From Stercorarius parasiticus (Eukaryota > Chordata > Aves > Charadriiformes > Stercorariidae): a stretch of DNA of 64,000 nt. The stretch's first letter is position 1. Every line of letters starts with the position of its first letter. The notes under the pieces are model-generated. The model did not search any database. It was given only the letters and a program-made list of their open reading frames with translations, and was not told where the DNA came from. Below, in pieces: positions 13,548 through 24,830 of the stretch. The stretch covers positions 1,457 through 65,456 of the forward strand of contig VWZL01001360.1 in the NCBI GenBank assembly GCA_013396915.1. Reading direction: 5' to 3'. Both the position numbers and the translations under genes were made by a program.

Positions 13548-13874
13548 TATGGGCATAGTTATGTTAATAAGGTTCTTTTCTGAAGAATAAGAAAGGGATG
13601 AGAGTGTTATTACCTTGAATTTCTCAGGAATACCTTTTGTAGTTCATATCCACTGCCGATTTTAGGCTGAACTAAGATGCAAGTATAGGCATGTCCATAG
13701 TTGATTGAATCATTAGAAGAGTTTGGAAGAATGACAGAAATTTGAAAGATGGCAGTTATTAAGGCAATAAAAGCAACTCTCTATATGGAAGAATAGAAAG
13801 CTAAGCCTGAGACTGAAACCACAGCTCCATAAATGGACTTACTGCACATCATGTTCCTACCTACAAAATCCAGG

Positions 13875-13886
13875 AGGTAATTACCT
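13875..13886. repeat. Perfect 12-bp palindrome AGGTAATTACCT
   Basis: This self-complementary sequence has a TAATTA homeodomain-type core and lies just left of the compound hairpin. It might belong to the same element or be a transcription factor site. Sequence alone cannot decide. Confidence 0.6.
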
Positions 13887-13899
13887 GGCTTAATCAGGC

Positions 13900-14066
13900 A
13901 CAAAAGAAGGGCTGTCCCAGGAAGAAATTACCTCATCCTGGTTCCAACTGAGGTTGGAACCAGGACAAAGTTTCCTGGGCCTGAGAAAGGTGTATTTGCC
14001 TTTCTCAGGGTTTCCGTGCTGTGACAGCCCTCTCATGAGGCAGTTGGTGGTTAATATCTCTTTTGT
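13900..14066. repeat. Nested compound inverted repeat (multi-hairpin)
   Basis: Five sets of exactly complementary arms are seen. ACAAAAGA (13900-13907) pairs with 14059-14066. AGGGCTGTC (13908-13916) pairs with 14023-14031. CCCAGGAA (13916-13923) pairs with 13972-13979. TCCTGGTTCCAAC (13936-13948) pairs with 13953-13965 around a 4-base loop. A side hairpin, CCTGAGAAAGG (13980-13990), pairs with 13999-14009 around an 8-base loop. The arms are properly nested and form a branched cruciform-like fold about 167 bp long. It could be a relic of a palindromic DNA transposon or a structured element. No family is recognised and no protein is predicted. Confidence 0.75.
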
Positions 14067-17000
14067 CTCAGTGATGAAACCAACCTCAGTTCTTTTTCCA
14101 AGTGTCTGAAATGCCACCGTGTGACCCGTGGAGCTTGCTGCTTGGGTTAGTGAAGCTTGAAGGACAGCCTACGCAGTTTCCAGGGTGTAGGAAACATTAG
14201 GAAATACTGACAAAATCATGGTGATGAAATAAATAGTGTTCTCCGGCTGCTCTTTGTCGTACTTTGAAAACATTACTTTTTATGGCCACAGATTTTCCAG
14301 TGGGAAACACTGAATGCAGTTCAGGACAAGCTTTGTCTAGACTTCCCCTGGTCCTAACTCCAAAAAACTGTTTGGCTTCTTGTTCACTGTAACAGTACTA
14401 GGATTAAATTCTGTTTTCTGATGGAAAATCACCCCCTGATCCTGTGCCTAAGGCTGTTAACGCTAGTGTTACATTAGAGATCCACATCATCATTTTTTGA
14501 TGGGTAGATAACTGTTGCATTACTTATATTGGTATCTAGTATTGTAACTCAGGTGTAGCACTTGTGGCACATTTCATGGCATATAGTTATCTCAAAGGTG
14601 CTCTATCAGAACATACTGCAGATATCTAGGTGGTGGATGTAGTTTTGCTATTTATATCATAGTGTTCTACAAATATTAATAAAACTGCACTTCAGAGTGA
14701 GCTATAGCCATAAACCTGTAAAATAACTCCCAACAGTTCATCTTGATAGTCTGTTGAAATTGGACTGGTCTGACTCTACCCCCTTCAGGCTGACTGCCAA
14801 TCTTATATTTTATACTGAAATTCCACGAGGAGACACTCAAAATAAACACTAAACTAGCAACAGCTTGCATTATCTTTAAGGCAGTAGCTAGCATTGGTTT
14901 CACTTTACCCTCTCTGTGGCTTTCTTCATTTGAAAAACCATGAAGTTTCACCTTTTGGATACATTTTGCTGTATTTATTCCCCCAGTTGACTACAGTGGG
15001 AACTGAATGGATGTAGCTGAGAAGAGAATGGGTATATCGTGGATGCTAACCTGTTATGACTAAATTATCCCTGTTAGTCCCATGTTGCCCAGCACCAGCC
15101 ACTTTATATAGTGCATATCTCCTCCGTAGCTTGCTTTCAGGATAGAAAAATACAGCTGTTTTAGATTTGTGTTTGAGTTTTCTTAGGAGGGGGAAAAAAA
15201 AATAAAACAACCTGGAAATTACAGGATTATTCCAGGCACCATTTCAGAGATGTTCCGTTTTTTGTTCTACAAATGCTTTTTCTTTGCTACTGCTTTTGAA
15301 AATAAGCTGATCTTGTAATTCACTATTAAAGGTGAATGTGATTAAAATAACCGATCATCAAGGTCAGCATACCCTTGAATCAGAGAGGTTTCCTAATTTT
15401 AAACTTCAGTGTTTTTCAGAAAGTAGTGTGTTTCGCAAGAATAGAAGAGGTAGAACGTAGGATCGGGACAATATGAATGTGCACACATCGCTGCCAATGA
15501 AAGCAAAGCTTGCAGGGCTAATTTTAGGCTTTTCAGCCTTGGTATTGTTCCTTACAGCACAGTTATTTTCCATATGATACAAAGCAGTCCTTTTTTCTAG
15601 TTTTATAAACTGCTTTAGAGAGCAAAAGCAAGGACAAAGTGAGTGTATGTCATGGTTGAAAGCAAATCAAAGAAGCTTAACTAAGGCTGAAGTTAACGAC
15701 TGTTGCATGTCACGTCTATATTCAGAGGACAATTCTTTTAAGAAAAGCAATAATCTAGAGAAACATCTCATGAAACCTGGAAGTAAAGAGAATTATACGA
15801 TGTCTGCACTGGGACCCTTGGGTGTGACTGGATTTGCTTCAACCCATTTAATTAATTTACACTGTGCTTAGATGCCTAGTCACTTAGTCCTCTTAAAATG
15901 TCAAAATGACCTGTGCTGTTTGGAGAAGCAGGACTTACAAGATATCTACCTATCTCTGGGTGCTTGAAATCAAGCATTGTAGATGGAGTGGGGATGTTAC
16001 AACTAATTCTTTATGTAACACCAGATAGATGCTATTTTCTAAAGTTACCTTTTACTGATACATTCATACAAAATGAGTTTATAGAATTAGAGAAATATAA
16101 TACTGTAGAAATGCTTGTGTACTTTCCTATGTATGAATTACCACGGACTGTAGCCGGTTGGTACTAAGTCATTCCCCATGGAAGTGTCAGCAAGTCAATG
16201 GTATCAACCTGTCAAAACTCTTAAAAATACCTTTAAAAATAGTTAACATAGCCCCCATTTTTCATCCAAGAGAAGCGTACGAACTGAATGAAAGTATTAC
16301 AATGGCCATACAAGGGCCAGAGAAATTGGAGAACATAAAGCTGTGTGATTTTTGTTAGAAACCTGGACCCAAAAAAAGAGCTGTTTGAAACAGGTTGGTC
16401 ACTGGCTGTATTGGCAGAAAGACAGTTTTTGGGAAGAGTCTGTGCAGGGGCTGCTGTAACATCGAGCTGGTATTTTGTCCCACAAGTTCAGCCAAGATCC
16501 ACTGCCTCCTCACTGGACTTCACCAGCCAGGTGGTACCTAGGTTTGGGTCAAGAGGACTGAAGTCAGTTTGGCTGTAGGCTCTAGAGTTGTCCTTGAACT
16601 GTGAGAGTCAGCTCAGTCTGAGCTCAAGGGGTGGAACGTTTTTTTTCATGCTGTTCTAGCTGTCTAGAAGTTAAATGTTTAGTTTAAACTAATTGTGTAG
16701 ACTTTCTCATTAGTCAAACAGGAGTAGGCATCTCCAGAAAGCAATTAATCCCACTTATCTTGTATATATACTTTTAGCATGGGATGAATTGCCTCTTGGT
16801 GAATTGGGTGCCTGTTTCTCTCCGTTGAGCATTGGAGCCTTGATGACTAGTTTATGTTAGATATCCAATGTCTAATGGCTACCACCCAGGTAGAAACAAC
16901 CTGGATTAATCAAGTTCCCTGCTACTGACTATATAACTACTTCCCTGTTATTATTCTTTGTATGATTTGTGGATGCTGTGTTAGAGACAAAGAGTCTTCT

Positions 17001-17484
17001 TTTGGTTTTCTTTGCAATCATTTCAAATAGTTGGCATTAATAGTACAATTGCTCAGTCTTCTGTTGTCCCTGGTCATATGAAAGTTTTAAAAATTGTGAC
17101 TGATTTTTGTTATTTACTGTCATCATTAATAATAATAATAAAATAAACCAAAAACATTTCATTCAGTTTCTTGAGGAAACAGATTAAGTTACAGACTGGC
17201 AGTTTGATGTCCTTCTGGATTCTGGCCAGGTTCTCGGAGTCATAAATCAGCCTAGCTCCTTTCAAGTTATGGAAAAATGATGTTTCCAAAAAAGTTTGGA
17301 GCATGGATACTGGCATAGGGTGGAAGTATGATGTCGGTGAAGAATGAGCAGACTGTTGAGTGGCTTTATTTGGTGGCAGGTACTAATCTGATAGAAACTT
17401 CAAGACAGTAATTGTGCTGTTGTTTGGGGGATTACAGCTCCTCAGGGCTTTCCCATGCCTGTCAGAGTTAAGATTTTTTTCCTC

Positions 17485-17499
17485 TTTTTTTTTTTTTTT
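17485..17499. repeat. Poly-T tract, about 15 bases
   Basis: A T run preceded by a shorter T run and CCTC, giving a pyrimidine-rich stretch from about 17472. No associated element is recognised. Confidence 0.85.
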
Positions 17500-18213
17500 G
17501 GCAACAGATCTACATGGCAAGCAGAGCAGATGAACAAATTGATTGCTCCTCTTAACCTTAAAAAAGGTTTTTCCTACATGTTCTGAAAAGTTTTTCTGAG
17601 AAGTATAGCTAGTTTTTAAAAGAGAAGGTACAACTGCAAGTGATATCTATGACCCCGATCCCTTTTCCTTTTCCAGTTTATCCTTTTATCAGGGGCAGAC
17701 TGGCAGCAGCAGGAGTCCTGTTCATTTCTGCATTTGTTCTGGGAAAAACAAACCAACCAACCCATTTCAAGCCTCCACCTAGAAACCTAGGTGATAAGGG
17801 TGGACAGTGATTTCTGCTACAAGTGACACACAGATAGGTTCATTCAAGGCTGTTTTGTTAGGGTTGAGGAGAGAACAGGGGATATAGAATAACATGTAGA
17901 AAATGTAAGTAACAACCTCTCTCCCCAGTATTTTGAATTCTCTTTTTCTACTTGAGGATGTCAAAATTAATCTTTTCCCTTAGGGATATCAGCTCCTCCC
18001 ACGCTTCTTCCTCCTGTTCCATGTTTTGGGTGATTAGATTCACCAAGACCCTTTAGGATCTGAAAATGTTAAGCTGCGTGTCTCACTCGCTGTTACTGCT
18101 AATGAATGTAGCTGGTTCTGCTGCTCTTCCTGCCCACTGACAGCTCCTCTCCCTGAGCGTCTTCTCTGCCGACTAGTCCACAGTGATTTCGGGTAGTTGG
18201 AGGAGTACACATG

Positions 18214-18236
18214 CACATACACATACACATACACAC
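18214..18236. repeat. (CACATA)n microsatellite
   Basis: Three tandem CACATA units are followed by CACAC. This is a short hexanucleotide repeat with no coding role. Confidence 0.9.
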
Positions 18237-18667
18237 CCCGCACGTTTGCCCACATGCGAGGGAGACATTTGTGTCAGTCTTGCCTTTCTCCCTGCATCTG
18301 CATCTCACGCCTGTAAATCATGGTGTTTCTCGATGGCTGCCTTGGGTTGTTAAAGCTTTACATAACATAATTATAAGGTGCATAATTCACTTAGCTTTAC
18401 AACCTTTTTTTTTAACATGAAATGCTCTCAAATATGGTATGGCGTGCAGCATCATTTAAACATGCTACGGCCTGCCCCTGGTCCCTCCCGTTCAGCGGCT
18501 GCCCCTCTGTGAGATGCTGACAGCGCTGCTGGCAGCCTGGGCATCCATCCCTCCCTGCTTCTTGGGAGTAGCTGTGTTATCTTTGTGCCTGAAGATGCCA
18601 AGATTGTTTAACTGTCAATAAGATTTTGCCCAGATTAATTTCTCTGCAGCTTAAGCAAGCTTACCTC

Positions 18668-18681
18668 TTTTTTTTTTTTTT
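18668..18681. repeat. Poly-T tract, 14 bases
   Basis: A simple T homopolymer in intron 1, with no flanking element recognised. Confidence 0.85.
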
Positions 18682-20108
18682 GTCTTATGCATACACCTTG
18701 CATGCTATGAACATCGCTGCTCTCACTGCTTTTGCTGATGAAAAGCCAAAAAAGGAAAAGAAAAAGTGCAGAGAAAACACCAGGGGTGATGATAATTGGC
18801 ACCGTGTAGGGAATAAGAGCCAGGTAGGAAGGAGGGAGGGAATGAAATTGGGAGAAAGAGTCAGGATGAGCTGGTAGAGATTTACTAGGACTGGCTTGGC
18901 AAGCGCACTGCGGGGGAGGCGGGGGGAAGCCAAAGGTGCAGGGAAAAGACTGGACAAAGAAGAAAAAGAGAGACAACTTGGGGCTGAGATTCACAATCAA
19001 TTTACTGTTACCTAACCATCTGTCTGACAGCAGAGCCACGGTAATACTGTGTAGGTACTCTTAACGCTAAGCACGTCTGCATAATAAAACCAGCTTAGCC
19101 TATATTTATTGCATGTGTACATCTATATACATGTCGGTGTTTCTCAGCAACATATAGCCAATAATTTCACTACGCTGTTCAGGTACGTTCCTTACCCCAC
19201 TCTGTTAATGTGCGCACATAGCTTGGCACTCACAGCTTCCTGGGACTAATGTTAATATGACATATGATTATTCATATGCCTGGCTATTTTTATGAAGAAT
19301 CAAATGCCAACCTGAGTGTTTCACAGTGGCAGTGTGTGAGAAATTGGGACCTTCAAAATGCTAAGAAGTGGTACCATGTAAAACAAGGCATGGATGCACC
19401 GGCTGGCGTTACAAAGTTCAGTGCCTGGCCTGCTTTGTATGCTAGCGTCATATTCTTAGAAAGTAGAGGTGACAGAGTTTAAGTTGCATTTTGAGCAGGG
19501 AATGCAGCGACTAAGTACTTCAGATGAGATTTGCATAGCTATTTAGGTATTTGGTGAGATTTCATAAGAGCACTCACGCTGCCGGAGAGAGGGTTGATAC
19601 ATTTATACTGAACGTCACCTTGGCGTACTTGAATAGAAATGAACCAAGGCAATTAGATAACAGTATCTACATTAGCAAGTGGTCCAAACACATAGAAGTG
19701 CTTACATGTCTTTGTAAATTTGGCTCCTTATACCACTTGTCTTGAAGTCTACATTTTTTCATTCCAAGATACACACGTTTTCCCACAGAATATAATACAT
19801 ATTTTTATAAGTGAGAAAGGAGATTTTTTGATCCTTTTCCCTGAATCTTTTTCTTGACATACACTTGCTCCCCTCCCCTTTTTCTTGGCCTTAGTAACGG
19901 GGCTGCTCTGGTCAGGAAAGATGAAGGGATTTTTTCCACCATGAAAAAGCAGGCTGATTTCCTGAATATTATTTGTTCTGTATTCCCTTTTGTCTTGGAG
20001 ATTGAAAAATATCGCTACCAAAAGTCCATCATTTGGAGTCTTGTTTAGTTCCAGAGGGGATTTTGTAACAGGTTCTCTTTATACTGAGTCTTTTTGCAGC
20101 AATTTAGG

Positions 20109-20128
20109 AAAAAAAAAAAAAAAAAAAA
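20109..20128. repeat. Poly-A tract, 20 bases
   Basis: A pure A run. The sequence to its left does not resemble a known retrogene or SINE, so it is listed only as a homopolymer. Confidence 0.9.
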
Positions 20129-23100
20129 GAAGTGCTACAACTATAACCAGCTCAAACAATTCTTTGCCTTCTGGCAGCCAGCAGTTTTTATATTGCGTCC
20201 TCTGATTTGATTTACTAGCTGTTCCAAGCTCCTGGCGAGTGCCACAATAGCTTTTATGATTACTATGTTTCTTGCTGCTGAGTTTTGAAGATTTGGGGAT
20301 TTTTTGTTATTATTTTATTTTATTCCACTGTTTACCTTATTCCTAAACCGTAGCTCTACCGGTGCAGCATTTAGCATAAGCAGGGCCTGATCCAACTATA
20401 GGCCTGGTAGATTACCTGTTGTTTTAAAGCTTTAAATCAAGACCAGACGCCTATCTAAAAACTGTACTCTTGTTCAATGACAAACACTGGACATGAGCCA
20501 GGAATTTGTGTGTGAAATTCTACTATTTCCGTCCTAAACCATCACAACGCTTCTTCCCAGGTTGTTAAAATACGTGAATCTGTGAAAGATTTTATCAAGT
20601 TTTTAGCCTTTAATGATGGCAATGTGTTTAAGACATCTTCTGTCTAGTTTTGAATTTTCTAGGTAATTTGTAGTACTTATATACATATAATATGTAAGAG
20701 ATAGCAGGCATAAAACCAGTTATGACACATTTTTACAATTTAGGGAGAGTGGGGAAAAAAAATGAAATGTATTCATGAGTGACTTGTGGAGTTGACTAGT
20801 GAAGTGAGAAAGTTTGCATATGATTTGAGATTACCCATAACAGTCAGATGTAAATTTGACTATAAAGTGCTGCAGCATGGTTATGTAATACTGAATATTG
20901 GGAAGATAAAACGGCAGGTGAATTTGTTGGCAATAAAAGGAAGGTAATTTCTGTGGGACAAAATATGTTCATGATTATAGATTAACTAGTAGAAATCAGG
21001 AGAGGAACCGGGCATTACTGAGGACAGATCTCTGAAATTACCACTTCAAGACAAATAGCAGTTAAAATGGCTAGGAAATACTAGGACAGAAGTAGAAAAA
21101 TATTCTACTGTATAAGCATGTGGAGCATCCTATCTGTAATTATAGGCACTTGTATGATAAAGAGTTAGTAAAATCGTAAAAAAGTCTAGAAAAAGAGAGT
21201 AAAATTAGTTAGGAACATGGAGCATAGTCTAGACAGAGTCTAGCTGTTTCATGACTGATAAGGAAGGAGCAGGTGAATAAGAAATAGTCATTGTTTCTCA
21301 CAGTATAAGAAATCGGGTCACCAATGGAATTATTGTATAACGTTTAATTAAATTATGAAACTGATTACCACAGGATGTTGTGGAGACCAGGATACAAATG
21401 TGGTCAAAAAGGGATCAGACAAATTCAGGAGAGCTAATTTAATCAGTGATTATTAGACATGATAGTCTGGAGAGTCAATGGAGAGAGAACAGCACCTCCA
21501 AAATATGACTCATCCCATCCTAGGAGAAATGTCTTAGATCAACTTGCTGAATCCCTATCTGGAGATGACTGTGTCTCTGTTGGCTGAAATGGCGATCTTA
21601 CTGTAGAGGCCAAAATTTGAGAGCATTACAGCCAGGTGATTTCAATTTCACTATAGATTTTCTATTCATATACTACAGTTGCAGGGCATTTTTGCAGTTA
21701 AAAAAGCTGTGGGTGCAATTAAATAGTGAAGATGGCACTGACTATAAAGAAAGGATATTTTTCTACCTGTCATCCAAGATATTTTTGTTTTTTCTTAGAA
21801 GCAGTTTGTATACCTTATTGCAGAAGTATAAGACATAGGAAAGAGATTATATCATCCTCAAAGTCACTCCCAGCCTCTGGAATCATTGGAGAGAGCAACA
21901 ACCATTTTTTTATCGTAAACCTTTTCATCTCCACATTCTCTAGTGATGAGTGAAGTAATCATGAGGTAATGCCAAGGAAGGCAGTGTTTGATATTTCTAG
22001 CTTTCCAGATTCTACAGACTTAAATAGTCCAGGGTAGCTGTCAATGCAGTTGCAGCTGCTTAGTATCATGCTTGGGAATAAAAATATTTCACCCATTGCT
22101 GCCTCCTGTCACCTGGGAGCAGCAGTTGCTGTGAAAGGCACAGCTGTGTGAATGCTGTCCAGGCTGTTCCTCCTTGCCTGTTGCTGCCAACAATTCCTCC
22201 TCGACTTGGAGAGATACCCCCTGGTCGGCTTCGGCGAGACCCTCAAGGTTGTCTCGGCAAGCACAACTCTGCTGTAAAATGGAACGGTCTTTTCATGGTT
22301 ACTTTTCCTTTTCAGTCCAGCACCTTTGTACTCCGGTTGCGAGGGCCTCAACTATTCCCATGGACAATCAGCGACAGACAAGCCCTAAGTTAGGAAAAAA
22401 CATCCTGCCCCTTGAGAATTAGAGTTGTATGTCATGCTTTCCAGGATTCATTGCCTATAATGTCTTTTTATTGCTAGGTTTTCTAAAGTAGTTTTCCCAG
22501 GGGGTCCTTATCTACCAGAGGTGGGCAGTGAATCATAACAGAATTTTATTTGCCGAGACAATTTAATGGAACTGCAGGCTGATATTTTAGATTTGCAATT
22601 TTGAGACCTTTGAAAAGATTTCTGAGTCAGCTTGTCTGTGCTTAGCAACCTCTATCAATTGCTTTATCCTGGTGGATGATAAACTCAAGGAATTCAGACT
22701 GTATTTTGGGGGAATTTCATAGTCATAATGATTTAAATGTTTATATAGCTTTCATTTGTTTGCTTTCTTATTTTTATCTGCTTTTTTCTGTTTTGTGGAA
22801 GTATTGCTGCGGCCTGCCCCAGAGCTGTTCCTTTGTAACAGCTTCCCATGTGCTTTGCTGAAGGAATTCTACATGCAGTGATGTCCAAATCAAAAATGTT
22901 GCTAGCTTTTTTTTTTTTGCTCACCTTTTTCTGTCAGCGCCAGAAAGATGACTCCTAGAAAAACAGCATTTCAGAAAGTAATCTGAAAAGCAAAAGTCTC
23001 TTTAAAGTAAAAAAAAAACCAAACAAAAAACACAAATAGACCGTTCCTTGTGTGTTGTCCTTTGCAGGTTGAGGCACTGAAGTTCTCGTGGATGGTGTGG

Positions 23101-24569
23101 TACTACAAATGTGTGGTGCGTTTTATAGGTCTCCTCTGTTTCCTCCTCTTTCCTCAGTATGTATTTTGTTATTCTTGGCCATGGTAAATACTGCTGAAAT
23201 TGAGGCTCTGTCTCTCTCTTATTTTTTGTCTATCTTTTATTATTTCACCAAAAAAAAAGCATGTGTGCACACACACAGATTCAGCTGAGCAAGTATATCA
23301 GTTTCATTAGCACAGCCACAATAACCAGTTGTTACAAAAATTTATTCCAGTAGAGCTGTCATTGAAAAACAGTTGGAAGAAATCGTTCCAATTATTTTTA
23401 ATGTATGAAATGATAAAACTGCAGTTATTTAGCATGACAGGCTCCCTGCCTCCTTCTGACTTATCTTTTAACAGAAAGACCATATGCTGTGATTCGTATT
23501 TGGGACTTACGAAAAGTTAAATGTTTTACCTTGCTGTCTCTCAGAACTATTCTACTGTGTAAATTAAGTCAAACCTAGAAGAAATAGCTAACAGCTTTCA
23601 ATTACTGCATATCCGAGATTTTCTGTTTTGTGTTTGTAATTAATTTTTTGTTATGAAGAATATACACAGGGCTTAGAGGCTTGCCATTATGGTCATGAAA
23701 TAATAATGAGGTTCCTGTACTGGGGACAGAGTCTCCTCAGAGACAGTCAGCTTTCCTTGTGCTTTGTCCTTTTTGCTCATTTTGCAGTTTCTATCAATAT
23801 TAATGTCAGAGTGCATTCTTTTTTTCCCCTCAATATATAACCTTGCTAGGAGCTCTGTCATCTGTAAAAATACTTACATTTTTTGAGGAAAAATGTGAGA
23901 CTCATGTATATAATCTGTCAGTCTGATTTCAAATAGCAGTATTACTAGCATGTGCTAATTAATGAGGAAATACTAGTTAATGGTTATGTGCATTACTGCT
24001 TTTTGATGTTGGGTTTGCCTGTGTAATGGAGATACTCTGTACTGAAGAACTCATGTTCTCAATCTCCATTAAAGCCATTTTTAGGTTTTTAATTAATTGT
24101 ATGCTTTATGACAGAAATTGGTTGGCAGCTCTGGATTTTTGCTCCAGTGTCCATCAAGGGTACTAGTCAAGTCCAAAAAAGGACTTGGAGATCAACTATG
24201 ATTTGGACCTCTTGTTCATTATTCTATAAAATAGCCAAGGAGATGGTGCATATGGACAGGCGCGAACGACAGGTGAGCTTAGCAGCTCTCCTTTTGGCCC
24301 TGCTGACTCTTTGCTGGTTGCTGGTTGCATGAATGGATGGGAAGGCTGTCAGCTTGCTGGTTAACACACCATGAGTACGTTAAGCTAGGTGAGAAACACC
24401 TTATTTCCCACCTAACCTTCATGTGCTTAACAAAGCCGGCCTCCTAGCATAAACGGGGAGTAAGGGAAGGCAGGCATTTTTTATGGACTCCAGAGGGAGA
24501 GCTGACAGATAGAAGCTTGATGAATTAACTTAGGAGAGCAGGGTTTCTCTGTGATGGCTTTTCTCTGTT

Positions 24570-24830
24570 AACAAAACAGAGCGCTTTGGCACTTGGCTAG
24601 TTTGTTAGGTTCAGGTTAGCTGCCTAAATTAGGTGGGCAAGATCTCATTCAACTGATTCAGCTGCTTAAGCAGAGGTGTCTGCTGCCGTCTGAAAGGCCC
24701 TAAGGTGTCTGAGACATCCAGGTGGAGCTAGCAGATACTAATGCAGGGACCAGCTGGGACATCATGTGTCTAGTCAACTGAGTTGACCTGAGTGGCTTAA
24801 GTCATACCGACTGATCCTTGCTAAGGTATC
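24570..24830. repeat. Possible unclassified avian dispersed repeat
   Basis: Phrases such as AGGTGTCTGCTGCCGTCTG, GGTGTCTGAGACATCC and GAGCTAGCAGATACTAATG look like a dispersed bird repeat I have seen before but cannot name. Boundaries and orientation are uncertain and no target-site duplication was identified. It may belong to an LTR or non-autonomous element. Confidence 0.3.

Larger units (their letters stand above)
14067..24569. other. Intronic sequence with simple repeats only
   Basis: AT-rich with homopolymers and one (CACATA)n microsatellite. A phrase near 14985-15040 (CAGTTGACTACAGTGGGAAC) weakly recalls an old amniote repeat. No recognisable exon, RNA gene or CR1 was found. Confidence 0.5.

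Noticed and set aside
20109..20128. Poly-A tract as the tail of a processed pseudogene
   Set aside because: The sequence to its left shows no gene-like open frame or known SINE, and no target-site duplication was found.
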